Under the pieces are notes generated by a model. It saw only the letters and a program-made list of their open reading frames with translations. It had not been told where the DNA came from and made no database searches. DNA of 64,000 bases from Streptomyces sp. NRRL S-455. Its GTDB lineage: Bacteria; Actinomycetota; Actinomycetes; Streptomycetales; Streptomycetaceae. How positions within the stretch are numbered: the stretch's first letter is position 1; the number at the start of each line of letters is the position of its first letter. Below are positions 19,438-28,116 of this stretch, piece after piece. The stretch covers positions 10,530 to 74,529 of the forward strand of contig NZ_JOCT01000033.1 of assembly GCF_000717875.1 (NCBI RefSeq), read 5' to 3'. The translations under genes and the position numbers were made by a program.

Positions 19438-19545
19438 CTAGTGCCGCGGCAGGCGACGTTCGCCCCGCCGCGACGCCCGGCACGCCGGGATCACGTACCG
19501 GACGGGGCTCCTGAACGAGTAAACGTCGCCTGCTGCGGCACTGGT
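19438..19545. mobile_element. MITE-like element with 19-bp terminal inverted repeats
   Basis: TGCCGCGGCAGGCGACGTT (19442-19460) and AACGTCGCCTGCTGCGGCA (19522-19540) are inverted repeats with one mismatch, bounding a 99-bp element too small for a transposase. CTAG (19438-19441) on the left and CTGG (19541-19544) on the right could be a decayed 4-base target duplication, as IS701-type elements make at YTAR sites. Family assignment is a guess; the repeat geometry is seen directly. Confidence 0.65.
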
Positions 19546-19823
19546 TGGGGCCTGAGTCGACGCAGACCCCCGCGGTAGGGCGGTGGTCGGTCATAGGAGC
19601 CATCGGCCCCGCCGGGCAGTGCCGGATCACGCCGGTTTGGGCCACCGCCGCCACCGCCGCCACCGCGGACGCGGTACGCCGTATCGCCGACCGGCTGGAG
19701 GGCGCGGGGCCGGCGGTGCCCGACAGCGCCCGTGCGACGGTGGCGGCGGCCGTCCGGCAGGTGCGCGTGGCGGACGTCGCCGTGCTCGGCCCGGGCGTCG
19801 CCGCGCTGACCATGAGCGACTGA
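19545..19823 (+). pseudogene. Coding-like fragment of unknown family, possibly beheaded
   Basis: This 92-codon open frame has strongly GC-biased third positions from about 19600 to the stop, as real genes here do, and encodes ADAVRRIADRLEGAG and VADVAVLGPGVAALTMSD. It has only a weak TTG start at 19545, exactly at the edge of the MITE-like element, with no ribosome site. It may be the 3' remnant of a gene cut by that element, or a small gene with a later start. I do not recognise the family. Confidence 0.35.
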
Positions 19824-19936
19824 CGGACCGTGGCTCACCGGGGCATCGGGCCCGACACCGGCGGACGGTGCTTGCCTTCCCGCACCCCCGAACCAAACAT
19901 CCCTTTTGTCGCCGACGTGCTCCGAAGGGATACGTG

Positions 19937-21553
19937 ATGAGAGCCGCCCTCCTCTACTCGGCCGCGGGCTCCTTGCTGTTGAGCGCCCTCACCGCGGCGC
20001 CGGCCGCCACGGAGCGGGGGACGGCCGAGGTGCGCGGCACCGCGGTGGCCGCCGCGCGGGCCAGGGCGGCCGGTGTCGACTTCGGCCCGTGCCCCGACGC
20101 GCGGGACCTGCCGGGCAGCATGCGGTGCGGCACGGTGACCGTCCCGCTGGACTACGCCCGGCCGCACGGCAGGCAGATCCGGCTCGCCGTCAGCCGGGCC
20201 CGGGCCACGCACAAGGACCCGCGCAACAGCAAGCGCAAGGTTCCGCGCCAGGGCGCCCTGGTCTACAACCCGGGCGGGCCGGGTGCCTCCGGCCTGTACT
20301 TCCCGCTCATGGGGCTGCGTCCCGAGTGGAAGCGGATCGCGGCCGCGTACGACCTGGTCGGCTACGCCCCGCGCGGGGTCGGCCGTTCCGCGCCGCTGTC
20401 CTGCGAGAACCCGAAGCGGTTCTTCCAGGGGCCCACGCAGGCGCCGACGCACCCCTCCGAGTCGTACAAGAAGCAGCGCGTCGCCCGGGCGAAGGCGTAC
20501 GCGCGTGGCTGCGCCGAACGGGCCGGCGGCGCACTGCGTCACTACCACTCGCCGAACAACGCACGCGACCTCGACGTGCTGCGCGCCGCGCTCGGCGAGA
20601 AGAGGCTGACCTTCGTGGGCTCGTCGTACGGGACGTACTTCGGGGCCGTCTACGCGACGCTGTTCCCCGCGCACGTGCGGCGCATGGTGTTCGACTCGGT
20701 GGTCGACCCGGACCCCGGGGAGATCTGGTATCGCAACAACCTCGACCAGTCGGCGGCGTTCGAGGGCCGCTGGGCGGACTTCCGGAGGTGGGTCGCCCGC
20801 CACCACGACGTGTACGGGCTGGGCAGCACCGCGCGGGAGGTGCGGCGCAGCTACGAGCGGGTGAGCGCGCGACTGGCCGTGAAGCCGGCCGGAGGGAAGG
20901 TCGGGCCGGGGCAGTTGCAGGGGGCGTTCCTGCAGGCCGGGTACTACGACGACCAGTGGCCGCGGCGGGCGCACGCCCTGTCGGCGTACCTCAGAGGTGA
21001 TCCCGGGCCGCTGATCGAGCAGGCGGCGCCGCGGCCGGAAGCCGCGGCCGAGGCGGAGAACACCCGCGCGGTGTACGTGGCCGTGGAGTGCAACGACGCG
21101 CCCTGGCCGACGGACTGGACGGTGTGGGACCGGGACAACACCCGGCTCGCGCGGGTGGCACCCTTCGAGACCTGGGAGAACGTGTGGACGAACCTGCCGT
21201 GCGCCTACTGGCGGGGGCCACGGCAGCGCCCCGTCGATGTCGGCGCCGGGCCGGGCGAGCTGCCGCCGACGCTGATCATCGCCGCCGAACGGGACGCCGC
21301 CACGCCCTACGACGGAGCCCTCGAACTCCACCGCCGTCTGGCGGGCTCGGTCCTGGTGACCGAGCGGGACGCCGGCGCGCACGGCCTGGCGGGCGGGCCG
21401 AACGCCTGCGTGGGCGGCCACCTGGAGGCGTATCTGCTGGAGGGCCGCCTCCCGGGCCGGCGTACGGACTGCGCCCCGCACGCGGAGCCGGAACCGCACG
21501 CGCCGCACCGCGCGGCCCCGGGCGGGTCCGGGGCCGGACGGCCGCCTCGTTGA
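19937..21553 (+). CDS. Secreted alpha/beta hydrolase (TAP-like tripeptidyl aminopeptidase family)
   Basis: A 538-residue exported protein with a signal peptide (MRAALLYSAAGSLLLSALTAAPAA). Catalytic elements: oxyanion region YNPGGPGASG, nucleophile S230 in GSSYG (FVGSSYGTYFG), acid in LIIAAERDAATP and base in DAGAHGLAGG. The C-terminal TAP-like domain has ECNDAPWPTDW. Family members release N-terminal peptides or hydrolyse esters outside the cell. GAAGGGA (19924-19930) supports ATG 19937; an adjacent in-frame GTG at 19934 is possible. It is convergent with hemQ. Confidence 0.88.
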   Translation: MRAALLYSAAGSLLLSALTAAPAATERGTAEVRGTAVAAARARAAGVDFGPCPDARDLPGSMRCGTVTVPLDYARPHGRQIRLAVSRARATHKDPRNSKRKVPRQGALVYNPGGPGASGLYFPLMGLRPEWKRIAAAYDLVGYAPRGVGRSAPLSCENPKRFFQGPTQAPTHPSESYKKQRVARAKAYARGCAERAGGALRHYHSPNNARDLDVLRAALGEKRLTFVGSSYGTYFGAVYATLFPAHVRRMVFDSVVDPDPGEIWYRNNLDQSAAFEGRWADFRRWVARHHDVYGLGSTAREVRRSYERVSARLAVKPAGGKVGPGQLQGAFLQAGYYDDQWPRRAHALSAYLRGDPGPLIEQAAPRPEAAAEAENTRAVYVAVECNDAPWPTDWTVWDRDNTRLARVAPFETWENVWTNLPCAYWRGPRQRPVDVGAGPGELPPTLIIAAERDAATPYDGALELHRRLAGSVLVTERDAGAHGLAGGPNACVGGHLEAYLLEGRLPGRRTDCAPHAEPEPHAPHRAAPGGSGAGRPPR

Positions 21554-22306
21554 TCAGGCGAGGCCCGCGACCAGGTCGGCGATGTCCTTGCGGCGGCCGG
21601 TGAAGAACGGCACCTCCTCGCGGACGTGCCTGCGGGCCTCCGAGGCGCGCAGGTGACGCATGAGGTCGACGATGCGGTACAGCTCGTCGGCCTCGAAGGC
21701 GAGGATCCACTCGTAGTCGCCGAGGGAGAACGAGGCGACGGTGTTGGCGCGGACGTCCGGGTAGCCGCGGGCCATCTTGCCGTGGTCGGCGAGCATGCGG
21801 CGGCGGTCCTCGTCGGGCAGCAGGTACCAGTCGTAGGAGCGCACGAACGGGTAGACGCTGACGTAGTCGCGGGGCGTCTCGTCGGCGAGGAACGCCGGGA
21901 TGTGCGAGCGGTTGAACTCGGCGGGGCGGTGCAGCGCCATGTTCGACCACACCGGCGTGAGCGCCCGGCCCAGCCTGGTGCGGCGGAAGAGGTTGTACGC
22001 CTCCTGCAGCGCGTCGCTGGTCTCCGCGTGCCACCAGATCATGAGGTCGGCGTCGGCGCGCAGGCCGGAGACGTCGTACGTGCCGCGGATCGTGACGTCC
22101 TTGGCGGCGAGCTGGTCGAACAGCTCCTGGACCTCGTCGGCGTACCCGGTGCGGTCCTCGGGCAGGACGTCCTTCAGCTTGAAGACGGACCAGAGCGTGT
22201 AGCGGATGACCTCGTTGAGGTCCTTGGCCAGCTTGCCCTTGTTCGGGATGCGGTCGGGCGCGGTGCTGGAGGCCGGGGTGGAGGCGTCGTCACTCATGCT
22301 CCTCAT
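21554..22306 (-). CDS. hemQ: HemQ coproheme decarboxylase (chlorite dismutase family)
   Basis: A 250-residue enzyme performing the last step of the coproporphyrin-dependent haem pathway: oxidative decarboxylation of coproheme to haem b. Family features include [48 protein letters not shown] with the conserved haem-ligand-type His, and [18 protein letters not shown]. The ATG at 22306 overlaps the TGA of hemG (ATGA) and has GGAG seven bases upstream; a second ATG at 22297 (MSDDAST) is an equally plausible start. Translationally coupled to hemG. Confidence 0.93.
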   Translation of the reverse strand: MRSMSDDASTPASSTAPDRIPNKGKLAKDLNEVIRYTLWSVFKLKDVLPEDRTGYADEVQELFDQLAAKDVTIRGTYDVSGLRADADLMIWWHAETSDALQEAYNLFRRTRLGRALTPVWSNMALHRPAEFNRSHIPAFLADETPRDYVSVYPFVRSYDWYLLPDEDRRRMLADHGKMARGYPDVRANTVASFSLGDYEWILAFEADELYRIVDLMRHLRASEARRHVREEVPFFTGRRKDIADLVAGLA

Positions 22307-24006
22307 TCTCCCGCTCCGCCGTGCAGGCTCTGCACCGGGTGGGCGGTGAGCTCCTGCACACCGCGCAGGTCACCCTGGATCTGGTCCACGGCCGCGTACG
22401 CGCTCGCGATGCAGGCCGGGATGCCGACGCCGTCGTACGGGGCACCGCACACGGCGAGCCCCGGGAGCTTCGCGACGTGCTCGCGGATACGGGCCACGCG
22501 GGCGTGGTGGCCGACGGGGTACTGGGGCAGGCCGTCGTCCCAGCGGGTGACGCGGGTGGCGACGGGGGTGGCGGCCAGGCCGGTCGCGGCCTTCAGGTCG
22601 TGCCGGGACACCTCGACGAGTTCGCTGTCGTCGCGCTGGAGGATCTCCGTCTCGCCGTACCGTCCGACGGAGGTCCGCAGGACGACGAGGCCGGGGTTCT
22701 CGTCGGCGATCCAGCCCCATTTGCGCGAGGCGAAGGTGGAGGCCTTGATGGTGCGCCCGTCCACCGGCGGCACCAGGAAGCCGCTGCCCTCGGGGAGGAC
22801 CGCCTCGGCCCGGCGGTAGGCGAGCGTGACCAGGGCCATGGAGGCGTACTCGACGCCGCTGAGCCCGGCGGCGGCCTCGGGACTCTCGGTGCGCAGGAGG
22901 CGGGCGGCGGCCGGGGCGGGGACGGCGAGAACCACCGCGTCGGCGTACAGCACGCGGTCACCGGCGACGACGCGCCATACCGCGGGCGGCTGCGGCGTCG
23001 CGGAGGTGGCGGCGGGGCCGCGGCCGGTGGCCGGTGGCCGGCCCGGGTCCGACCCGCCCTCGAGTCCGGTGTCTCGCGCCCCACCGGCTTCGGCCGGGTC
23101 CGGCGAACCCACGCCCCCCAGGCCCCGCGACCCACCCACGTCGCCCGGGACCGGGGAACCCATGCGCCCGACGCCCCGCGGCCGGCCCCCGTCGGCCGGG
23201 GTCGGCCGCCCGAGGTCCGCCGGCTCGCCGGCCGCGTCCGGCGGAGCCACCCTGCGCAGCTCCGTCACCGGCGTGCGCGTGAGGATCTCGCCCCCGCGAG
23301 CCCGGACCGACTCCGCCACCGCGAGGGGCAGGGTGCCCACGCCGCCCTCGATGCCCGTGAACACCGGGCCGGTCTGCTGGGCGGCGGCCGCCCTGGCCTG
23401 GATCTCGCGGACTCCCTCCGTCAGGGAGGCGTGGGCCCTGGCCGCCTGGAAGAGCTGCGGAACGGCCGAGCGCATCGAGATGCGGTACGCGTCGCCCGCG
23501 TACACGCCGCCCAGCAGGGGTTCCACCAGGCGGTCGACGACCTCGCGGCCGAGGCGCGCCGCCACGTACTCCCCCACCGCCGCGTCGTCGCCGACCTCCG
23601 TGCGGGGCAGCTCGGCGTCCCGCTCGATGCGGGCGAGGCCCTCGTCGGACAGCACGCCGGACAGGGCGGCGGCGGTGCCGGGCACGCCCATCACATGCCC
23701 CTTGGGCATGGGGCGCAGCGCGCCGCGCGTCCAGATGGACGCCGTAGCCGTGGCGGGCGGCTGGAGGCGGTCGGCGAGGCCCACCTCGCGGGCGAGCGCC
23801 ACCGCCTCGGGGCGGCGGGCCAGCATCGACTCGGCGCCGAGGTCCACGCGGCCGCCCGCGATCTCCCCGGGCAGCAGCTTGCCGCCGACCCGGTCGGAGG
23901 CCTCCAGCACGGTCACCCGCGCCCCTCGCTCCAGCAGCCGGTGCGCGGCGGCAAGACCCGCGATGCCGGCCCCGATGACGACGACGTGCTCTCGTGCTTC
24001 GCGCAT
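22303..24006 (-). CDS. hemG: Coproporphyrinogen/protoporphyrinogen oxidase with an internal insertion
   Basis: A 567-residue FAD enzyme oxidising coproporphyrinogen III (or protoporphyrinogen IX) before HemQ. It has [22 protein letters not shown] (FAD motif), [10 protein letters not shown], and the C-terminal [23 protein letters not shown]. The family is usually about 470-490 residues; the excess is a Gly/Pro-rich, repeat-like segment at about residues 252-338 (bases 22,990-23,255) that interrupts the middle of the fold. It begins an apparent hemG-hemQ operon. hemE is separate at 47.5-48.5 kb. Confidence 0.92.
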   Translation of the reverse strand: MREAREHVVVIGAGIAGLAAAHRLLERGARVTVLEASDRVGGKLLPGEIAGGRVDLGAESMLARRPEAVALAREVGLADRLQPPATATASIWTRGALRPMPKGHVMGVPGTAAALSGVLSDEGLARIERDAELPRTEVGDDAAVGEYVAARLGREVVDRLVEPLLGGVYAGDAYRISMRSAVPQLFQAARAHASLTEGVREIQARAAAAQQTGPVFTGIEGGVGTLPLAVAESVRARGGEILTRTPVTELRRVAPPDAAGEPADLGRPTPADGGRPRGVGRMGSPVPGDVGGSRGLGGVGSPDPAEAGGARDTGLEGGSDPGRPPATGRGPAATSATPQPPAVWRVVAGDRVLYADAVVLAVPAPAAARLLRTESPEAAAGLSGVEYASMALVTLAYRRAEAVLPEGSGFLVPPVDGRTIKASTFASRKWGWIADENPGLVVLRTSVGRYGETEILQRDDSELVEVSRHDLKAATGLAATPVATRVTRWDDGLPQYPVGHHARVARIREHVAKLPGLAVCGAPYDGVGIPACIASAYAAVDQIQGDLRGVQELTAHPVQSLHGGAGE

Positions 24007-24163
24007 GCCCCCAGCCTCTCAGACCCCACCGGCAGCGCTCCCGGGGCCCGGTGTCCCGCACGAGTCCCGACCGTGACCGCATCGGAACCGTCCCGGGCCA
24101 AACGTCCGGCACGGTCCGGGCGTCGAAGTAGCGTCAGCGAAATCGACCCCGGGGGATGCCCGC

Positions 24164-25165
24164 ATGCGCACACAACGACCCGCACGACGTTCCGCACCGC
24201 CCCTGGCCGCCCTCCTGCTGGCCGCGGCCCTCGCGGTCACAGGGTGCAGCGGCAGCGGCGGCGACATGGGCGGAAGCTCGGCCGACCGCGGAATGGCCGC
24301 GTCCCAGGGGGACGCCAAGGCCGACGCGAAGGAGGCCGCTCCGGGCGGCGCCGGAAGCGGTGCCCGGGCGACCGCGCCGCCGAAGCTCACGCCGAACCAC
24401 ATCATCCGCACGGTGTCTCTGACCGTGCAGGTCAAGGACACCCCGAAGGCCCTGGAGGAGGCCCGCGCCGGCACCGAGAACGCCGGCGGCTACGTCGGCG
24501 ACGAGACCACCACCCGGGACGAGGAGGGCCGCGAACGCACCCGGGTCGTGCTGCGCGTGCCCGTCGAGAAGTACGAGGAGGTCCTCACCGCCCTGGAGGG
24601 CGCCGGCAAGCTCCTCGACCGCAGCGCGAAGGCCCAGGACGTCACCGACCAGGTCGTGGACGTGGAGAGCCGGATCAGGTCGCAGCGTGCCAGCGTGGCC
24701 CGGATCCGGGAGCTGATGGACCAGGCGACGAAGCTCAGCGACGTGGTGACCCTGGAGGGCGAGCTGAGCAGCCGCCAGGCGGACCTGGAGGCGCTGCTGG
24801 CCCGGCAGGCGTCCCTGAAGGACCGCACGAGCCTGGCCACCATCACCCTCTCGCTGTCCGAGACACCGGTGAAGAAGGCGGAGAAGAACGACGACCCGGG
24901 GTTCGTGGACGCGCTCGCGGGCGGCTGGAACGCGTTCGTGACGATGCTGCGCTGGCTCGCGGTGGCACTCGGCGCGCTCCTGCCGTTCGCGACGGTGGCC
25001 GCCCTGATCACGCTGCTCTGGCTGCGCGTCGTACGTCCCCGCCTGCCGCGCCGCCCGCGACCGGCGCCCGCGCCCGCGTCCGCCATGAGCGCCCTCGGCC
25101 CGCTGCCGACGGCCCGGCCGGCGCCGGAGTCCGGGACTTCGCGAACCCAGGGTGAGCAGGACTGA
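24164..25165 (+). CDS. DUF4349 membrane-anchored lipoprotein
   Basis: A 333-residue protein with lipobox LAVTGC (C28). After a Gly/Ser/Ala-rich linker comes the DUF4349 domain (about 75-245): RTVSLTVQVKDTPKALEEA, NAGGYVGDETTTRDEEG, VVLRVPVEKYEEVLTAL, the coiled-coil QDVTDQVVDVESRIRSQRASVARI and LEGELSSRQADLEALLARQ. A C-terminal transmembrane helix (LAVALGALLPFATVAALITLLWLRVV) and a basic Pro-rich tail follow. Function is unknown; an envelope-spanning role is suggested by the two anchors. Confidence 0.88.
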   Translation: MRTQRPARRSAPPLAALLLAAALAVTGCSGSGGDMGGSSADRGMAASQGDAKADAKEAAPGGAGSGARATAPPKLTPNHIIRTVSLTVQVKDTPKALEEARAGTENAGGYVGDETTTRDEEGRERTRVVLRVPVEKYEEVLTALEGAGKLLDRSAKAQDVTDQVVDVESRIRSQRASVARIRELMDQATKLSDVVTLEGELSSRQADLEALLARQASLKDRTSLATITLSLSETPVKKAEKNDDPGFVDALAGGWNAFVTMLRWLAVALGALLPFATVAALITLLWLRVVRPRLPRRPRPAPAPASAMSALGPLPTARPAPESGTSRTQGEQD

Positions 25166-25192
25166 AATGCCTTGCTCCCGTAGCGTGTTCGC

Positions 25193-26590
25193 ATGAGCAT
25201 GAGCCGCACGCGGGGAACACGGGAGCGACTGGTCGTGATCGGCGGCGACGCCGCGGGAATGTCCGCGGCGTCGCAGGCACGCCGTCTGAAGAAACCCGAC
25301 GAGCTGGAGATCGTGGCCTTCGAACGCGGCCACTTCACGTCGTACTCGGCGTGCGGCATCCCGTACTGGGTGGGCGGCGACGTCCCGGACCGGGACGAAC
25401 TCATCGCCCGCACCCCCGAGGAGCATCGCGCGCGGGACATCGACCTGCGGCTGCGCACCGAGGTCATGGAGCTCGACCTCGACGGGCAGCGGGTGCGCGC
25501 ACGGGACGTCGACTCCGGCGCCGAGTCCTGGACGTCGTACGACAAGCTCGTGATCGCGACCGGGGCCCGGCCGATCCGGCCGGACATGCCCGGCATGGAC
25601 GCCCCCGGGGTGCACGGTGTGCAGACCCTGGACGACGGCCAGGCGCTGCTCGACACGCTGGCAGGCACGAGTGGCCGTCACGCGGTGGTCGTCGGGGCCG
25701 GCTACATCGGTGTGGAGATGGCCGAGGCGCTCATCAAGCGCGGCTACGGGGTGACGGTCGTCAACCGCGGCAGCGAGCCCATGTCGACCCTCGACCCCGA
25801 CATGGGCCGCATGGTGCACGAGGCCATGGAGGGCCTGGGCATCACGATGGTCAACGACGCCGAGGTCACCGAGGTCCTGACGGGGGACGACGGCCGGGTG
25901 CGCGCGGTCGCGACGAAGGAGCGGGAGTTCCCGGCGGACGTCGTCGTGCTCGGCATCGGCGTGCGCCCCGAGACGACCCTCGCGAAGGCGGCCGGTCTCC
26001 CCCTGGGCACGCACGAGGGTCTCCTCACGGACCGGTCGATGCGGGTGCGCGGCCACGAGAACATCTGGGCCGGCGGCGACTGCGCCGAGGTCCTGGACCT
26101 GGTCTCGGGCCAGGAACGGCACATCCCGCTGGGCACGCACGCCAACAAGCACGGCCAGGTCATCGGCACCAACGCCGGCGGCGGATACGCCACGTTCCCG
26201 GGCGTGGTCGGCACGGCGGTCAGCAAGGTCTGCGATCTGGAGATCGCGCGCACGGGACTGCGCGAGAAGGACGCACACCGCGCGGGTCTGCGTTTCGAGG
26301 CGGTCACCATCGAGTCGACCAGCCGGGCCGGCTACTACCCGAACGCCTCCCCCATGACGGTCAAGATGCTCGCGGAACACCGTACGGGCCGCCTCCTCGG
26401 CGTCCAGATCGTCGGCAGGGAGGGCGCGGGCAAGCGGGTCGACATCGCGGCGGTCGCCCTCACGGCCGGCATGACGGCGGAACAGATGACGGCCCTGGAC
26501 CTCGGCTACGCCCCACCGTTCTCCCCCGTCTGGGACCCGGTCCTGGTAGCGGCGCGCAAGGCGGCGGCGAAGGTCCGCGGTTCCTTGTAG
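25193..26590 (+). CDS. Pyridine nucleotide-disulfide oxidoreductase (CoA-disulfide reductase/NADH oxidase-like)
   Basis: A 465-residue flavoprotein: FAD motif LVVIGGDAAGMSAASQARR, active-site type cysteine in YSACGIPYWVGG, NAD motif AVVVGAGYIGVEMAEALIKRG, FAD-binding IWAGGDCAEV and a C-terminal dimerisation domain (GVQIVGREGAGKRVDIAAVAL). The single-cysteine arrangement near residue 55 matches CoA-disulfide reductases and NADH oxidases/peroxidases. The exact electron acceptor is not determined by sequence. It follows the DUF4349 gene by 27 bases. Confidence 0.88.
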   Translation: MSMSRTRGTRERLVVIGGDAAGMSAASQARRLKKPDELEIVAFERGHFTSYSACGIPYWVGGDVPDRDELIARTPEEHRARDIDLRLRTEVMELDLDGQRVRARDVDSGAESWTSYDKLVIATGARPIRPDMPGMDAPGVHGVQTLDDGQALLDTLAGTSGRHAVVVGAGYIGVEMAEALIKRGYGVTVVNRGSEPMSTLDPDMGRMVHEAMEGLGITMVNDAEVTEVLTGDDGRVRAVATKEREFPADVVVLGIGVRPETTLAKAAGLPLGTHEGLLTDRSMRVRGHENIWAGGDCAEVLDLVSGQERHIPLGTHANKHGQVIGTNAGGGYATFPGVVGTAVSKVCDLEIARTGLREKDAHRAGLRFEAVTIESTSRAGYYPNASPMTVKMLAEHRTGRLLGVQIVGREGAGKRVDIAAVALTAGMTAEQMTALDLGYAPPFSPVWDPVLVAARKAAAKVRGSL

Positions 26591-26714
26591 AGGGCGGTGC
26601 GGTCATGCCCTCCAGGGGCGCGGGGCTGCATCACTGTGCGGCTCCGCCGCGCGGGCGCGAACGGCCACAACGGCCCCGCACCCGGCAGCGAACCCGCACC
26701 CCTGCGGCGAAAGC
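26591..26714. repeat. Streptomyces-type intergenic GC-rich repeat
   Basis: The convergent gap carries GGGGCGCGGGGCTGCAT followed by GCGGCTCCGCCGC (a 5-bp stem, 3-base loop), a pattern I know from many Streptomyces intergenic regions. It may act as a bidirectional terminator between the flavoprotein gene and the following minus-strand gene. Confidence 0.5.
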
Positions 26715-27047
26715 CTAGGCAGTCCCAGCAGTCCCGTTGATCCGGTCGATCGCCTGCCGCGCCTGCTCCGCCGGCGGCCGCGACGGCAGCGACGAAACCG
26801 ACGCCGAGGCGGCCGTCACCGCCGGCGGCTGCTCCCCCGCCGGCTTCGCGTGCGCCGCGATCCGCGAGGAACGCAACCGGTGACTCACCGCCTCGTCCAG
26901 CGTCACGGGCCGCCGCATCTGAGAGGCCAGCCGCCCGGCCTCCTGGCCGAGGCGGGCCACGTCCTCCCAGGGCAGCCGCACCACCAGCGTCAGCTCCGCC
27001 TCGCCGTCGGGCAGTGCGTGCATGGGAGGAGTAACTCGGTCGTTCAT
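26715..27047 (-). CDS. Hypothetical protein, 110 residues
   Basis: Begins MNDRVTPPMHALPDGEAELTLVVRLPWEDVARLGQEAG, continuing with MRRPVTLDEAVSHRLRS and a disordered Ala/Pro/Ser tail ending in an amphipathic AEQARQAIDRING. The strand-helix N-terminus resembles small ribbon-helix-helix or antitoxin-like proteins, but this is weak. Start at ATG 27047; upstream codons in frame are not family-like. Convergent with the flavoprotein gene and divergent from the rhomboid gene. Confidence 0.6.
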   Translation of the reverse strand: MNDRVTPPMHALPDGEAELTLVVRLPWEDVARLGQEAGRLASQMRRPVTLDEAVSHRLRSSRIAAHAKPAGEQPPAVTAASASVSSLPSRPPAEQARQAIDRINGTAGTA

Positions 27048-27181
27048 CGCCTGTTCCTCACGTCGGCCCCGCGACCCGCCTTCCCCGCGCCGCGGGCGGT
27101 TGCCGAGACATACGCACACCTGGACGACTGTGTTCAGCCGTGTCCCCGATTCACCGGCGACTCGATGGGAACACGTGTGAG

Positions 27182-28000
27182 GTGGTCATCCCCGTCCATG
27201 ACGTGAACCCCGCGCGACGCACCCCCTGGGTGACGTACGCGCTGCTCGCCGCCAACATCGTCGTGTTCCTGCTCACCCCCGGCATGGCCGGCTCCGTGAC
27301 GGGCGGGAGCAGCCTGGCCGAACTGTGCCACCTCCAGGCGTTCCTGGACCATTACGCGGCGGTGCCCAGGGAGCTGATCCACCATCAGATGCCACGGCTG
27401 GTGCCCACGGGCGACGTCGGGGTGGGTGCGCGGGGAGCCGGCTGCGTGGTCGGCCCCCCGCCCTACGACAAGTCCCCGGAACTCAGCGTCCTGACGGCGA
27501 TGTTCCTGCACGGCAGCTGGCTGCACCTGCTGGGCAACATGCTGTTCCTGTGGATCTTCGGCAACAACATCGAGGACCGGTTGGGACACATCCGGTTCCT
27601 GCTCTTCTACGCCGTCTGCGGATACGCGGCCGCGTATGTGTTCGCCCTTGCCGACTCCAGCTCGGCCGGCCCCCTGATCGGCGCCTCCGGGGCGATCGCC
27701 GGCGTGCTGGGCGCCTACCTCGTGCTGTACCCGAAGGCCCGGGTCTGGGTCCTGGTCCCCTTCCTGATCTTCCTGCCGCTGCGGCTGCCGGCCTGGCTCG
27801 TCCTCGGCTCCTGGTTCGCGCTCCAGGCGGTGTACTCGTCCGGTGAGGGCGTCTCCGAGGCGGGGACCGTGGCCTACCTGGCGCACGTCGCGGGTTTTGT
27901 GGCGGGCATGCTGATCGCCTGGCCGCTGCGTCCCGGCACCCCGCCCCCGCCGGAGCCGCGCGGTGTGCTGTTCGGCAGGCGCGCACGGCCCGGGTGGTGA
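27182..28000 (+). CDS. Rhomboid-family intramembrane serine protease
   Basis: A 272-residue polytopic protein. The rhomboid dyad is visible: Ser in GASGAIAGVLGAYL and His in HVAGFVAGMLIAWPL. HGSWLHLLGNMLFLWIFGNNIEDRLG is the conserved TM2 region. An N-terminal arm MVIPVHDVNPARRTPWVTYALLAANIVVFLL is typical. GTG 27182 is the most likely start; the frame stays open upstream to 27140. Substrates are unknown. Confidence 0.88.
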   Translation: MVIPVHDVNPARRTPWVTYALLAANIVVFLLTPGMAGSVTGGSSLAELCHLQAFLDHYAAVPRELIHHQMPRLVPTGDVGVGARGAGCVVGPPPYDKSPELSVLTAMFLHGSWLHLLGNMLFLWIFGNNIEDRLGHIRFLLFYAVCGYAAAYVFALADSSSAGPLIGASGAIAGVLGAYLVLYPKARVWVLVPFLIFLPLRLPAWLVLGSWFALQAVYSSGEGVSEAGTVAYLAHVAGFVAGMLIAWPLRPGTPPPPEPRGVLFGRRARPGW

Positions 28001-28011
28001 GGACGGCCGAC

Positions 28012-28027
28012 CCGGCCCAAGGGCCGG
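28012..28027. terminator. Compact inverted repeat after rhomboid gene
   Basis: CCGGCCC-AA-GGGCCGG, 12 bases after the rhomboid stop, could fold as a short GC stem. It overlaps a degenerate version of the palindrome found upstream of the stress genes (GGCCGACCCGGCCC, 28005-28018), so it may instead be a regulator site for the kinase gene at 28117. Confidence 0.4.
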
Positions 28028-28116
28028 CGACCGCCTCGACAGGTGTGCTCACGTGGAGGGCGGACCGTTCCGGCATGATGAGGGGTGCCAGCGACACCTG
28101 ATCCGGAGGAGCGGGG

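Larger units (their letters stand above)
19308..19936. other. Non-coding/uncertain region between aldehyde dehydrogenase and hydrolase genes
   Basis: These 629 bases hold the promoter region of the betaine-type operon, a MITE-like inverted-repeat element at 19438-19545, and a coding-like open frame from 19545 to 19823 (described separately). Nothing else is recognisable. Confidence 0.7.
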
